Under the pieces are notes generated by a model. It searched no databases. It saw only the letters and a list, made by a program, of their open reading frames with translations, and was not told the DNA's origin. 64,000 nucleotides of DNA from UBA583 sp964429995 (GTDB lineage Archaea > Nanobdellota > Nanobdellia > Woesearchaeales > UBA583). Position numbers and translations under genes: made by a program. Every line of letters begins with the position of its first letter. The stretch's first letter is position 1. The stretch lies in the NCBI GenBank assembly GCA_964429995.1, contig CAYSDY010000003.1:57472-121471 (forward strand), given 5' to 3'. This document shows positions 53,353 to 61,916 of this stretch, one piece after another.

Positions 53353-53667
53353 ATGAAATCAAGTTTAATGGAAAAAATAAGTAGCAGTTTGGCAGAAAGT
53401 CTTTCAGGACCTCAAAATCCTGTTAAAAACGCATTGTTAGCGATTGTTTGTGAAAACAAAGATCAATTAGACAGAACTATAAGAAGTATTAAAAATGATT
53501 TTCCTTATGCTGGTAATTACTCTTTAAATTTTAGGCCAGGATATAATGGAAAAATATATTTTAATGGATTAGAAGCTGTTGAGGCAAAGGGAAGAAGTAC
53601 AATAATTTGCGATTCTATTGGAGAATGTTATTTTCGTATTCCAGAAGAAAATCATATATATCATTAA
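53353..53667 (+). CDS. Hypothetical small protein
   Basis: A 104-aa soluble protein starting MKSSLMEKISSSLAESL; the longer frame from 53293 is less likely because it would precede the TATA box. No known domain; the sequence DQLDRTIRSIKNDFPYAGNYSLNFRPGYNGKIYFNGLEAV suggests an alpha/beta fold. Possibly under the same regulator as 23253 and 26794. Confidence 0.65.
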   Translation: MKSSLMEKISSSLAESLSGPQNPVKNALLAIVCENKDQLDRTIRSIKNDFPYAGNYSLNFRPGYNGKIYFNGLEAVEAKGRSTIICDSIGECYFRIPEENHIYH

Positions 53668-53679
53668 TTATTTTTGCTA

Positions 53680-53694
53680 AATTTTATAAATATC
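53680..53694 (+). promoter_or_regulatory. TATA box implying a long serS leader
   Basis: AATTTTATAAATATC would start transcription near 53708-53712, about 120 nt before the serS ATG. The leader contains a 21-codon ORF (53725-53790) and a small AGCAA/TTGCT hairpin near 53797-53811. I see no other TATA closer to serS. Confidence 0.4.
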
Positions 53695-53833
53695 AATGTT
53701 TGGTTCTATTGTTATACAGTCAAAATGGTTCTTTCATGGTTGAATATGACATGTGATTTTAGTGGTTTACTGTTAATATTTAGGAACTGATTGATAGCAA
53801 AATCTTGCTGTATGTTGCTTAATTAAATGAAAA

Positions 53834-55108
53834 ATGTTAGATATAAAATTAATTAGGGATAATACAGATTTTGTAAAAAAAAATTTGGAAAGAAGAAATG
53901 GATTTGACACAGGTATTGTGGATGAACTTATAAAAGTAGATGATTTATGGAGAAATCATAAATTTGAAACTGATAATCTTAAATCTGTTAAGAATAAGGA
54001 AAATTTAAAGATATCTGAATTTAAGAAATCTGGAAAGAACATTGATGAACAGGTTAAGAAAGTTAAGGATTTAAATGATAAGATTGCTCATGTAGAATCT
54101 TTAATGCAGGATTTAGAAGATAAAAGGTTATCTTTACTACTTAAGCTACCTAATATGCTTGATGAACAGGTGCCTTTTGGATTGGATGATGAACAGAATA
54201 AACCTATAAGATTCAATTTAGAAAAGCCTAATTACTCTTTTCCTATCAGAAATTTTTCTGAACTTTGTGAAATGAATGATTGGGCAGATCTTGAAACTGC
54301 TTCAAAAACATCAGGAGCAAGATTTTATTATCTTAAAAATGAATTGGTGCTTTTACAGGTTGCAATATATAATTATGCCTTAAATAAACTTGCTCAAAAA
54401 GGATATGTACCTGTTGAGGTGCCACCTATGCTTAAAAGAAATGTTATAGGATGCTCTGTTTCACTTGAGGATTTTGAAGATGTGATATATAAGATTGAAG
54501 ATGAAGATCTTTACATGATTGGAACATCAGAACATGCACTTGCAGCACTTCATATAAACCACATGTTTAATCATAAGGATTTACCAGTAAAATATGCTGG
54601 TTTATCTGCATGTTTTAGAAAAGAAGCTGGTGTAACTAAGGATAGTAAGGGAATATTTAGAGTTCATAACTTTAATAAAATAGAACAATTTGTTTTCTGT
54701 AAACCTGAAGAGTCAGATAATTATCATAAAGAAATTACTCAAAATGCTGAAGAGATATTTAAAGAACTTGAATTACATTATCAGATAGTTGATATATGTA
54801 CAGGAGATATGGGTAGTTTTGCTACAAGAAAATTTGATTTGGAAGCTTGGTTGCCAGGACAGCAAAGATATAGAGAAATGGTTTCTTCATCAAACTATAG
54901 AGATTATGGTGCAAGAAGATTAAATTGTAGATATCAGAATGAAAAAAATGAAATAGAATTCGTTCATACACTAAATTCTACAGCAATAGCACTAACAAGA
55001 GCAATGATTGCAATAATAGAACAACATCAAACACAGGATGGAAATGTAATAATCCCTGTTGTGTTAAGACCTTATATGGGTGAAAGAAAACTACTTATTC
55101 AAAGGTAA
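53834..55108 (+). CDS. serS: Seryl-tRNA synthetase
   Basis: A 424-aa class II synthetase of the common (not methanogenic) type. The N-terminal antiparallel coiled coil binds the long variable arm of tRNA-Ser (residues about 30-105). Motif 2 is CFRKEAGVTKDSKGIFRVHNF and motif 3 TLNSTAIALTRAMIAIIE. Intact. The gene has an unusually long predicted leader and is followed by a candidate structured RNA. Confidence 0.95.
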   Translation: MLDIKLIRDNTDFVKKNLERRNGFDTGIVDELIKVDDLWRNHKFETDNLKSVKNKENLKISEFKKSGKNIDEQVKKVKDLNDKIAHVESLMQDLEDKRLSLLLKLPNMLDEQVPFGLDDEQNKPIRFNLEKPNYSFPIRNFSELCEMNDWADLETASKTSGARFYYLKNELVLLQVAIYNYALNKLAQKGYVPVEVPPMLKRNVIGCSVSLEDFEDVIYKIEDEDLYMIGTSEHALAALHINHMFNHKDLPVKYAGLSACFRKEAGVTKDSKGIFRVHNFNKIEQFVFCKPEESDNYHKEITQNAEEIFKELELHYQIVDICTGDMGSFATRKFDLEAWLPGQQRYREMVSSSNYRDYGARRLNCRYQNEKNEIEFVHTLNSTAIALTRAMIAIIEQHQTQDGNVIIPVVLRPYMGERKLLIQR

Positions 55109-55164
55109 TTTTTTATTTTATAGAGTATTAAGAATTTAAAAAAAACTTATTTTTCTTAAACTTC

Positions 55165-55262
55165 TTTAGAAGATAGCGTTGTAAAACATCCATATTGTAG
55201 GGCTACATAGTTCCCTTTCTAAACTATAAGGAGTTTTGTAGTTCTTTTTCTTGCCTTCTAAA
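55165..55262. ncRNA. Candidate structured RNA downstream of serS
   Basis: About 98 nt with nested complementarity: outer stem TTTAGAAG/CTTCTAAA (8 bp); a 12-bp stem between 55179-55191 and 55230-55241 with one bulged A and three G-U pairs; and an apical region with hairpin ATAGTT/AAACTAT (55207-55227). It fills most of the 238-nt gap between serS and 55347. Strand is uncertain; weak TATA-like sequences exist on both sides. Family not recognised; it could also be a terminator-like structure. Confidence 0.35.
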
Positions 55263-55346
55263 ATGTTTATTTAAGAACATGATTGCATCTTTTGCTTCAA
55301 CATGTTTGAAAGCTTTATAAATATGATATAATTTGTGTTTATAAAT

Positions 55347-55667
55347 ATGAAAAGGCTAGGGAATTTAGAACTGTTAAGCATCGGCCAGATGAGTGAACTT
55401 TCAAAATGTGAAGCTATGGGACTTTATACAAAGATATGTAAAAGCATTATAAATGTTGGCTATGATAATTTTGAAGATGATATGGGACTTTTAAAATTTT
55501 ATGGAGAAACTTTAATAAGAATGCACAAAGCACATCTTAACAAAGAATATTTGGAAAAAGTTATTGAAACAACTCAAAAAAAATATGATTTAAAAACAGT
55601 TAAAGAAAATATTTATGATGATTGTAGCGTAAAATATTTATTTAATAGCACAAGAAGATGCTCATAA
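55347..55667 (+). CDS. Hypothetical small protein
   Basis: A 106-aa mostly helical soluble protein (MKRLGNLELLSIGQMSELSK...) with no recognised domain. ATG 55347 fits a TATA box CTTTATAAATATGATATAAT about 20-30 nt upstream better than the GTG at 55335. It is convergent with nrdR, ending 3 nt before the nrdR stop. Confidence 0.65.
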   Translation: MKRLGNLELLSIGQMSELSKCEAMGLYTKICKSIINVGYDNFEDDMGLLKFYGETLIRMHKAHLNKEYLEKVIETTQKKYDLKTVKENIYDDCSVKYLFNSTRRCS

Positions 55668-55670
55668 ATT

Positions 55671-56159
55671 TTATTTACTCTTGTTTTTTGATTTATAGGT
55701 AAGATTGTCAAAATTTTTTAATTTTTCAAGTTCTCCTAAAAATTCATTCATAGAACCGTAATGGTTGTGAATTATTGCAAATTTTAAGAAACCTATCTCA
55801 TCTACCTTTTTTAAATGAAATAGGACTATCTTTCCAACTGTTGATGTTGGAATTATCTGTTCATCTACTTTTTTTAAATCATCTACAACATTTTGAAGTA
55901 TGTCTTCTATTTGCTCTAATGTAATCGGTCTTTTTTCACATGCCTTAAGAAGACTTCTTCTTATTTTACCAAGATTAAATTCTTCTATCTCATCGTTTGC
56001 CTTTTTTACCTCTAAATCAAGTTTTAAAACTTTTTCAATCGTTGAATATCTTTTTTGACAATTAATACATTCTCTTCTTCTTTTTATGCTGGTTCCATCT
56101 TTTGACTCTCTTGAATCAATAACTTTTGTTTCTTTGTGATTACAATAAGGACAATTCAT
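55671..56159 (-). CDS. nrdR: NrdR transcriptional regulator
   Basis: A 162-aa ATP/dATP-sensing repressor of ribonucleotide reductase genes. The zinc ribbon is C3-x2-C6 and C31-x2-C34 (MNCPYCNHKETKVIDSRES, then RRRECINCQKRYST), followed by an ATP-cone (VKKANDEIEEFNLGKIRRSLLKACEKR...). I use ATG 56159 because it begins directly at the ribbon. NrdR is mostly bacterial but occurs in some archaea. No ribonucleotide reductase gene is in the window. Confidence 0.93.
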   Translation of the reverse strand: MNCPYCNHKETKVIDSRESKDGTSIKRRRECINCQKRYSTIEKVLKLDLEVKKANDEIEEFNLGKIRRSLLKACEKRPITLEQIEDILQNVVDDLKKVDEQIIPTSTVGKIVLFHLKKVDEIGFLKFAIIHNHYGSMNEFLGELEKLKNFDNLTYKSKNKSK

Positions 56160-56305
56160 AATGATTTGTATATTTAATAAAATATAAAGTTTACTGTTAA
56201 TCAAATAGATATTTTTTCTAAAGGCTTACAATAATTACTCGGTTGTGTTTTATTCCTATATAGTAAAAAAAAACATATATAATCAGTAAATGACAATGCA
56301 ATTAT

Positions 56306-56785
56306 ATGGTATTGTTTAACTGGGATCATGACCGTTGCAGAATAATAAGCCCATATCTTATATATGTTCATGAGGGTGAAAATGTCAATTATCCTTTAAA
56401 ACAGTATACAGAATATGTTGTTAAATCGGATAACAAAAAAAAGTATGAACCTTGTTCTATTGGGAAAGGATTAATAGATCTTATAAGATGTGTCAGAAAT
56501 GGAGATATAAAATTTTTTCTAAATATTCCTGTAGGATACAATGATTCTTTTATAAATGATGATCTTGTAGGTGTAACACATCATTTGTTAGATAATTTTC
56601 ATGTACAGTCAAATATATATTCAACCGACATAAAAAAGAAGGAAGAAATAATGAAATTTCTTGAAGAGTACAATTTTTTTGTTACAGGGAAGTATTATCT
56701 GCGTGATGATTCTTCTAATAAAACTGGAACACCTATTCAGGAAGTAGGTCTTAAAATGATGCAAGGTCTTAGAATACTCAATTAA
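56306..56785 (+). CDS. Hypothetical protein
   Basis: A 159-aa soluble protein with no recognised domain (MVLFNWDHDRCRIISPYLIY...). A TATA-like AAACATATATAATC lies at about 56270-56283. First of a run of four unknown plus-strand genes (to 60233), each with its own TATA-like element. Confidence 0.65.
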   Translation: MVLFNWDHDRCRIISPYLIYVHEGENVNYPLKQYTEYVVKSDNKKKYEPCSIGKGLIDLIRCVRNGDIKFFLNIPVGYNDSFINDDLVGVTHHLLDNFHVQSNIYSTDIKKKEEIMKFLEEYNFFVTGKYYLRDDSSNKTGTPIQEVGLKMMQGLRILN

Positions 56786-56838
56786 TTTTTTTCTTGTTAT
56801 TTAAAATAAATAAGAAAAAAATATATATAATAAACTAA

Positions 56839-58812
56839 ATGAATATTTTTATGTCCTTTCTTGGTTTTTTTAATGGAAATGAAAAATTTGATGATATTGC
56901 TAAAAATTTTGAATACAAAGAAACCAAAGAATCTCTTAAATTATTAGAATATGTTTATCATTCAACTGTTTATGCATGTCTTATTCAAATAGACTTTACA
57001 TACATAAACAAAAAATTTGATTATCAATTTGGAGATAGTGTAAAAGCAATGTTAAAGATGCTAATTGCTTCAAACAACTCTATAATATATACTAGTGAAA
57101 CATCAGGAAAAGTTTTCTTGTTTTTGGATAATCCTATGACTTCTGATTTTAAAAAGGCATTGAATGATGTTGTATCAAACCTCTTGTTAAAAGAAAACAA
57201 ACAATTAAATGAATCTAAAAAATTAATTTATATTGTTGATTCTGATAATTCTAATGTAAAATTTAAAATAGGACCTTTTGCTCATCTTAATTTAACTAAA
57301 CTATTTAGCAGAGTTTTAAATACTGAAATAATGCTTTCTGAAAAACGTAACAGTATACAGAAGTATTTAAAAGATTTAGAGATTAAAAATATATCTTCTA
57401 GAGCTATTTCAGATATTGATACAATTGAACAAGATTATATTAATAATCGCTCTAGTATTGATAACTATAACCAGGTTTATGAATTAACTGATAAAAAAAA
57501 GATATCACAAATAAGGGAAAAATATGAGGAATATATACTAAATTCTGGCTATTTGAAAAATGTGTTTGATTTGATAGAAAAAGGATATGCTAATAACGAT
57601 ATTAGCTATTATTCAGATATAATAATACAAAATCTTCTAAAATATCTTATATGGGAACAAATGCAAACACTGCAATTGATATCTTTTAAGATTGAAAAAA
57701 TATACCAGTATTTTAATAGGCTTGATACAGAAACAGACATTATCAGGATAAATAATTCGTATAATGATCTTAGAGGATGGTATGATTCAACAATAGGAGT
57801 TCTTCAAGATTTATATTTTAATGATTCAGAAAAAGAAATAGCATATAGAATATTGCAAATAATATTAAATAGTAAAAATTCTGAGCTTGATAAAAAAAGT
57901 ATGAAGGAATTAAGAAATCTTGTTGATGAATTGTTTGATAATTTGAATATAAAAGGTGTGTTTAGTATCCCTTTTGAGAAAATAAGACCATCAGAAACTG
58001 CTATAGAATTTATGAAAAAACTTTTTTTTTACAGATATTATATGGGAAATAAGTACAGTAATGGACTTAACTATAAAGATATGTTTTCAAGTTGGCTATC
58101 AAATGATTTTCTTAAGGCTGGATTTTATCTTATAATAGATAAACCTAAATATATATTTGATGCAAATCTTTATTTTAATCGTGAATTTTTGTTTGATGAT
58201 ATGAAACAAAAAATTTATAGACATCTTATATTTATGGAAATTGATGGTTTTAATGCATTTAATACGACTTATTTCCCAAATGATAGTGATGATTTGTTTT
58301 ATAAAAAAATAATAGATGGTATTTTTGAAATATCATTAAAATATCTTGAAAAATCTCAAGCTTATGATCATTTATCAAAGGAGATCTCTGATTATGATTT
58401 TTTTAAAAGCATAATGATATCTATATTAGGAGATGAAATTTATTTTAATTTCATATCAAAGGATTCTCTTAACCACAAGCAAAAATCTTTTATAAATGAT
58501 TATGTTAAGGATATAAAAAATTTTATAATTAAAATTACAGAAGAGATAGTGTCGCTTGTAACAGAAAAGATAGAAGTCATGACAAGTTCTGGAAGTGCTG
58601 TTTTTAGACGTATAATAAAGGAGAATTCTGGATTGTTTGTTAAAAATGAAACACTTACAATAGGAAGACTTGATGTTACAGCTGTAATAAGTTTTAATAA
58701 ACTGTATGAATCAAACCCAAAAGATTTTGAATTGGCAGTAAAAGAAATAGACAGTTATATGTCAGATTATGCAAAATTAAAACAAAACAAAGGTAAAATA
58801 CATATTATGTAA
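56839..58812 (+). CDS. Large unknown protein with GGDEF-like C-terminal domain
   Basis: A 657-aa soluble protein. From about residue 455 the sequence follows the GGDEF/palm nucleotide-cyclase pattern: HLIFMEIDGFNAFNTTYFPNDSDD (D469 at the first metal site), ILGDEIYFNFISKD (G531-D532-E533 at the GGDEF turn), then VTAVISFNKLYES and IDSYMSDYAKLKQNKGKIHIM (cf. the final AD..ly.AK..GrN.i). The second Gly-Gly position is Leu-Gly. The first 450 residues are helical and unassigned. A diguanylate-cyclase-like or Cas10-like activity is possible but unproven. A TATA-like element lies at 56816-56829. Confidence 0.6.
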   Translation: MNIFMSFLGFFNGNEKFDDIAKNFEYKETKESLKLLEYVYHSTVYACLIQIDFTYINKKFDYQFGDSVKAMLKMLIASNNSIIYTSETSGKVFLFLDNPMTSDFKKALNDVVSNLLLKENKQLNESKKLIYIVDSDNSNVKFKIGPFAHLNLTKLFSRVLNTEIMLSEKRNSIQKYLKDLEIKNISSRAISDIDTIEQDYINNRSSIDNYNQVYELTDKKKISQIREKYEEYILNSGYLKNVFDLIEKGYANNDISYYSDIIIQNLLKYLIWEQMQTLQLISFKIEKIYQYFNRLDTETDIIRINNSYNDLRGWYDSTIGVLQDLYFNDSEKEIAYRILQIILNSKNSELDKKSMKELRNLVDELFDNLNIKGVFSIPFEKIRPSETAIEFMKKLFFYRYYMGNKYSNGLNYKDMFSSWLSNDFLKAGFYLIIDKPKYIFDANLYFNREFLFDDMKQKIYRHLIFMEIDGFNAFNTTYFPNDSDDLFYKKIIDGIFEISLKYLEKSQAYDHLSKEISDYDFFKSIMISILGDEIYFNFISKDSLNHKQKSFINDYVKDIKNFIIKITEEIVSLVTEKIEVMTSSGSAVFRRIIKENSGLFVKNETLTIGRLDVTAVISFNKLYESNPKDFELAVKEIDSYMSDYAKLKQNKGKIHIM

Positions 58813-58880
58813 CTGATTAAAAATATTAAGCAAAAAATTTTGTTTTATATATATGTTTCATCAATAGTCATAACAACAAA

Positions 58881-58893
58881 AATTATATAAATG
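58881..58893 (+). promoter_or_regulatory. TATA box of the 58913 gene
   Basis: AATTATATAAATG lies about 20-30 nt before ATG 58913. Confidence 0.5.
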
Positions 58894-58912
58894 AACTTTA
58901 CTTGTAAGATTT

Positions 58913-59566
58913 ATGGATGATTATATCGCTTTTAAAGATCAAGTAAAAAAAGGTTTTGCTAAGTGTAAAAGCGATATTGATGAGATAGGTGAATTGAGTA
59001 ATAATGTAAATTCTGGATTTAAAAGCCTAAAAAAGGAAAATGAGGAATTAAAATCAACTGTTGATACCTTAAAAGCTGAAGTTTTTGAATTGAAGGCTGA
59101 ACTTAAAGGATTAAACATAGCACTTAACTATATAAAAGATTTAAGCTCTAATCAGACCTTGCAAAGCCAAACAAAGGATAGTAAAAAAAGTGATCCTGCA
59201 ATAGAAGATGACTATTTTGAGGAACTTGAAAAAAGACAAAAACCTAAAAAGGTTCTTAAAATTGAACCTGTTACTGACCCTTATCAAGCCCTGCTTTCTT
59301 TTAAAGCAAAAACAAATAAACGTGAAATATTAAAACAAAAGCTTCTTTCAATGATTTCTGAAACAGGAATAGTATTATCAGAACTAAAATTTCTATTTGT
59401 TGATCATTATAAATATTGTTCTAAAGCAACTTTTTATAATTACCTAAAAGAAGTTGAACTTGAAAAAATAATAAAAATTAATAGGGAAAACTCAAAAAAC
59501 ATTGTTTATATACTACAACCTTCTTCTCAATTTATTAGTAGTGAATTAAATTCCCAATATAACTAA
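58913..59566 (+). CDS. Coiled-coil protein with C-terminal winged helix
   Basis: A 217-aa protein. Residues about 20-75 are a strong heptad coiled coil (SLKKENEELKSTVDTLKAEV...). A charged linker follows, and the last 90 residues form a likely winged helix (KREILKQKLLSMISETGIVLSELKFLFV, CSKATFYNYLKEVELEKIIKI, NSKNIVYILQP). This suggests an oligomeric DNA-binding protein. Family not recognised. Same strand as its unknown neighbours. Confidence 0.65.
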   Translation: MDDYIAFKDQVKKGFAKCKSDIDEIGELSNNVNSGFKSLKKENEELKSTVDTLKAEVFELKAELKGLNIALNYIKDLSSNQTLQSQTKDSKKSDPAIEDDYFEELEKRQKPKKVLKIEPVTDPYQALLSFKAKTNKREILKQKLLSMISETGIVLSELKFLFVDHYKYCSKATFYNYLKEVELEKIIKINRENSKNIVYILQPSSQFISSELNSQYN

Positions 59567-59568
59567 GA

Positions 59569-59584
59569 ATTTATATATATATAA
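59569..59584 (+). promoter_or_regulatory. TATA box of the 59604 gene
   Basis: AATTTATATATATATA lies 20-35 nt before ATG 59604, directly after the preceding stop. Confidence 0.5.
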
Positions 59585-59603
59585 TTTTGTACTATACTAA
59601 TTA

Positions 59604-60233
59604 ATGGCAAAGTTATTAAAAGTATCTCAAGAGGATAACACAGAAGTTGTATATGAACAGGAAGAACCGCCTATTAAATCAGCATATTCTGATATTGACT
59701 TATTTTATCAGGCAAGGATTGATATTGCAAGAGAAATTGCATTAGGCGGAATAAGATATGATTCTACTGAAAAATTTTTTTTTAATCAGGTTCCATTGTC
59801 TTTGTATACTCCAATGTTTGATGTGCAAACTGATCCTTTATGGCTTGTTACAAAAAAACTTGGCGGTTTGGGAGATCTTGAAAAAAGTATTGGATCTGTA
59901 ATGTTTGAGAATTGTCCTGAAAAAGAACTTGTAGATTTATTTCCTGATGTTAGTTTTTTAACTCACTATTATGAATTTTTTCAGTTAGAGGTTGATAAGT
60001 ACCTTTCTTGTGAACTGCCTAAAATATTTTTTTATCCTGTATCAGAAAAAACTGATTCTTTGTTAAATGAGCATTTTAAAGATAGGTCTATCTTACCTTC
60101 ATATTTTGGAGTTACTGTTGATAAAACCTTTCTTGGTGCTGTAAATTATCTTGAACCTTTCACTGATTCTAATCAAGACCCAATGGAATTTGAAATAGAA
60201 TTTGTGGATGATGAAGGGGATGATGAGGAGTAG
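59604..60233 (+). CDS. Hypothetical protein with acidic tail
   Basis: A 209-aa soluble protein without recognisable domain; it ends in a very acidic segment (FEIEFVDDEGDDEE). Last of the run of unknown genes 56306-60233. The fragment of the repeat family (copy E) follows its stop. Confidence 0.65.
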   Translation: MAKLLKVSQEDNTEVVYEQEEPPIKSAYSDIDLFYQARIDIAREIALGGIRYDSTEKFFFNQVPLSLYTPMFDVQTDPLWLVTKKLGGLGDLEKSIGSVMFENCPEKELVDLFPDVSFLTHYYEFFQLEVDKYLSCELPKIFFYPVSEKTDSLLNEHFKDRSILPSYFGVTVDKTFLGAVNYLEPFTDSNQDPMEFEIEFVDDEGDDEE

Positions 60234-60239
60234 AATATA

Positions 60240-60350
60240 GAAAAATAAAACAAAAATCGCAAAATTTGAAGTTTATCCCCACAACAAATAATCGATTATT
60301 TCTCACTTATTTTTTTTTACTGCTATTTTTGGTCATTCCTTTGAAATATT
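60240..60350 (-). mobile_element. Interspersed structured repeat, copy E (fragment, inverted)
   Basis: About 110 bp matching the right-hand hairpin part of the family in the opposite direction (AAAACAAAAATCGCAAAATT ... TTACTGCTATTTTTGGTCAT TCCTTTGA), diverging after that. The terminal 15 bp of the right end are missing. It lies between convergent genes. Confidence 0.6.
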
Positions 60351-60424
60351 CATTTTATCAGTTCACATTAAAACCTTTTATACGGTTTTTATTTATTCTT
60401 TGTTAGATGTTTAGATGAGTAATT

Positions 60425-61051
60425 TTACAGTTCTATCTCAAAAATTTTGTATGTTTTTCCAACATTTACAACCTTTGTCTTATTAACCATTTCTTCTAAA
60501 CCAGAACTTTCATGTATATGGCCTACAAGTGTTAAATCTGGTGAAAAGTTTTCAAGAAATTTTTTTTGTATGATACTTCCCTGAATCATTGGGTAGAATG
60601 GACTCATGTTTGCAACCTTTGTCTTTGCAGGAGGAAGATGTGATAGATGTATCTTAAACTTAGTGTTTTTTATAGCCATATAATTTTTTATCAGATTTTC
60701 AAGTATAAATCTATCATGTACATTAGAAAAACCCATGTCTATATAATTTGTACCAAATATTCCTATTTTATCATTTATTTTTACTGGTGCATTTCCTATA
60801 AGATGAACACCGTAATGTTTTGTTAGAGCATCTAATTTCTTTTTTGTGTCATGATTGCCAGGAACCATAAATACCTGCTTGTTCTTAAAAGTTTCAAATA
60901 TATTTTTAAAATCGTTTGGTTTGTCTGATATGTCACCAATTAAAATTATAAAATCTATAGTATTAAAATCAACCTTCTTATCAATCTCATTTAGAAACTC
61001 AATGTCTGAATGAATATCTCCTGTTGCTAAAAACCTGATTTTATCTCTCAT
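60425..61051 (-). CDS. Calcineurin-like metallophosphoesterase
   Basis: A 208-aa phosphoesterase with all family motifs: TGDIHSD, LIGDISDKPND, MVPGNHDT, HLSHLPP and LVGHIHESSGLEE. It fits the small archaeal Icc/YfcE-like group acting on phosphodiesters; substrate unknown. It is 32 nt downstream of the DedA-family gene and probably in one operon. Confidence 0.88.
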   Translation of the reverse strand: MRDKIRFLATGDIHSDIEFLNEIDKKVDFNTIDFIILIGDISDKPNDFKNIFETFKNKQVFMVPGNHDTKKKLDALTKHYGVHLIGNAPVKINDKIGIFGTNYIDMGFSNVHDRFILENLIKNYMAIKNTKFKIHLSHLPPAKTKVANMSPFYPMIQGSIIQKKFLENFSPDLTLVGHIHESSGLEEMVNKTKVVNVGKTYKIFEIEL

Positions 61052-61082
61052 ATCAGTATAAAGAACTAATTGTTTATAAAAT

Positions 61083-61844
61083 TTACAATAAATTTATGAA
61101 ATTTTGATAATATATCATTATAACATCCCAAAAATGTATGTAAATAAAGAATACTGCTATATATTTTATCAACCGCCCCAAACCACTAAGAATTATGTAT
61201 TTTTTAAGATTATATCTAAAACTACCAAAAAAAACAGATATAGCTTCCATAGGACCTGGAAAAATATTTCCAAAAAAAACAAAATAAGATCCATATTCTT
61301 GTACTATCCTACGATATCTTGAATAGTTTGACTTAAATAAGAACCGTAAAACGCGCTCTCCTAAAAGTAATCCAAAAAAATAATTAAAACATAATCCTAC
61401 AATTGAACCTGCAACTGTTATAAATATTATTAGTGAAATATTGTAAAGAGTGTTATTTATATAGTAAAGGAAAATTGCTTCTGATGGCAATATCAAACAA
61501 AATAGTGATCCAAATATTGACATTATAAAAAGCCCGCTAAGTGTTCTATTATTGATTTCTGCAAGTATCATAAGATAATATTTATAACTAGTTGGATTTG
61601 ATTTTAGTATTTCAAGAAAATATTCTGTAAATGGTTTATAGAATATATATGCAAATACAATAATTGCCATAAACGATACTATTTTTAAAAATGTGTCATC
61701 AACTTTTTCTTTTGTGCTTTTTTGCTTTGGCTTATAATGATTTGCTGTGTCATAATCTATCTTTTTTTTTAATTTTAATGGTTCATTATGCCTTTTAAAA
61801 TCATCATCTTTGTCTTCTGTAAAAATCTCAAGATATTCATTCAT
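61083..61844 (-). CDS. DedA/VTT-domain membrane protein
   Basis: A 253-aa protein with a charged cytoplasmic N-terminus (1-50) and five to six membrane segments. The VTT/DedA core shows ILPSEAIFLYYI, AGSIVGLCFNYFFGLLLGERVLRFL and FFGNIFPGPMEAISVFFGSFRYNLKKYIILSGLGRLIKY. DedA proteins are lipid scramblases or flippases for polyprenyl-phosphate or phospholipids. The G-x-x-x-(V/Y)-x-x-x-P arginine-containing motif is only partly kept. Confidence 0.8.
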   Translation of the reverse strand: MNEYLEIFTEDKDDDFKRHNEPLKLKKKIDYDTANHYKPKQKSTKEKVDDTFLKIVSFMAIIVFAYIFYKPFTEYFLEILKSNPTSYKYYLMILAEINNRTLSGLFIMSIFGSLFCLILPSEAIFLYYINNTLYNISLIIFITVAGSIVGLCFNYFFGLLLGERVLRFLFKSNYSRYRRIVQEYGSYFVFFGNIFPGPMEAISVFFGSFRYNLKKYIILSGLGRLIKYIAVFFIYIHFWDVIMIYYQNFINLL

Positions 61845-61883
61845 TTTTATAAAAATATTTTATCTACTAAAGTATTTAAACTA

Positions 61884-61897
61884 AATTTTATAAATTT
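61884..61897 (+). promoter_or_regulatory. TATA box of the 61917 gene
   Basis: AATTTTATAAATTT lies 20-33 nt ahead of ATG 61917, supporting that start over the far upstream 61788 frame. Confidence 0.5.
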
Positions 61898-61916
61898 TTA
61901 TATTGACTTAATAATC

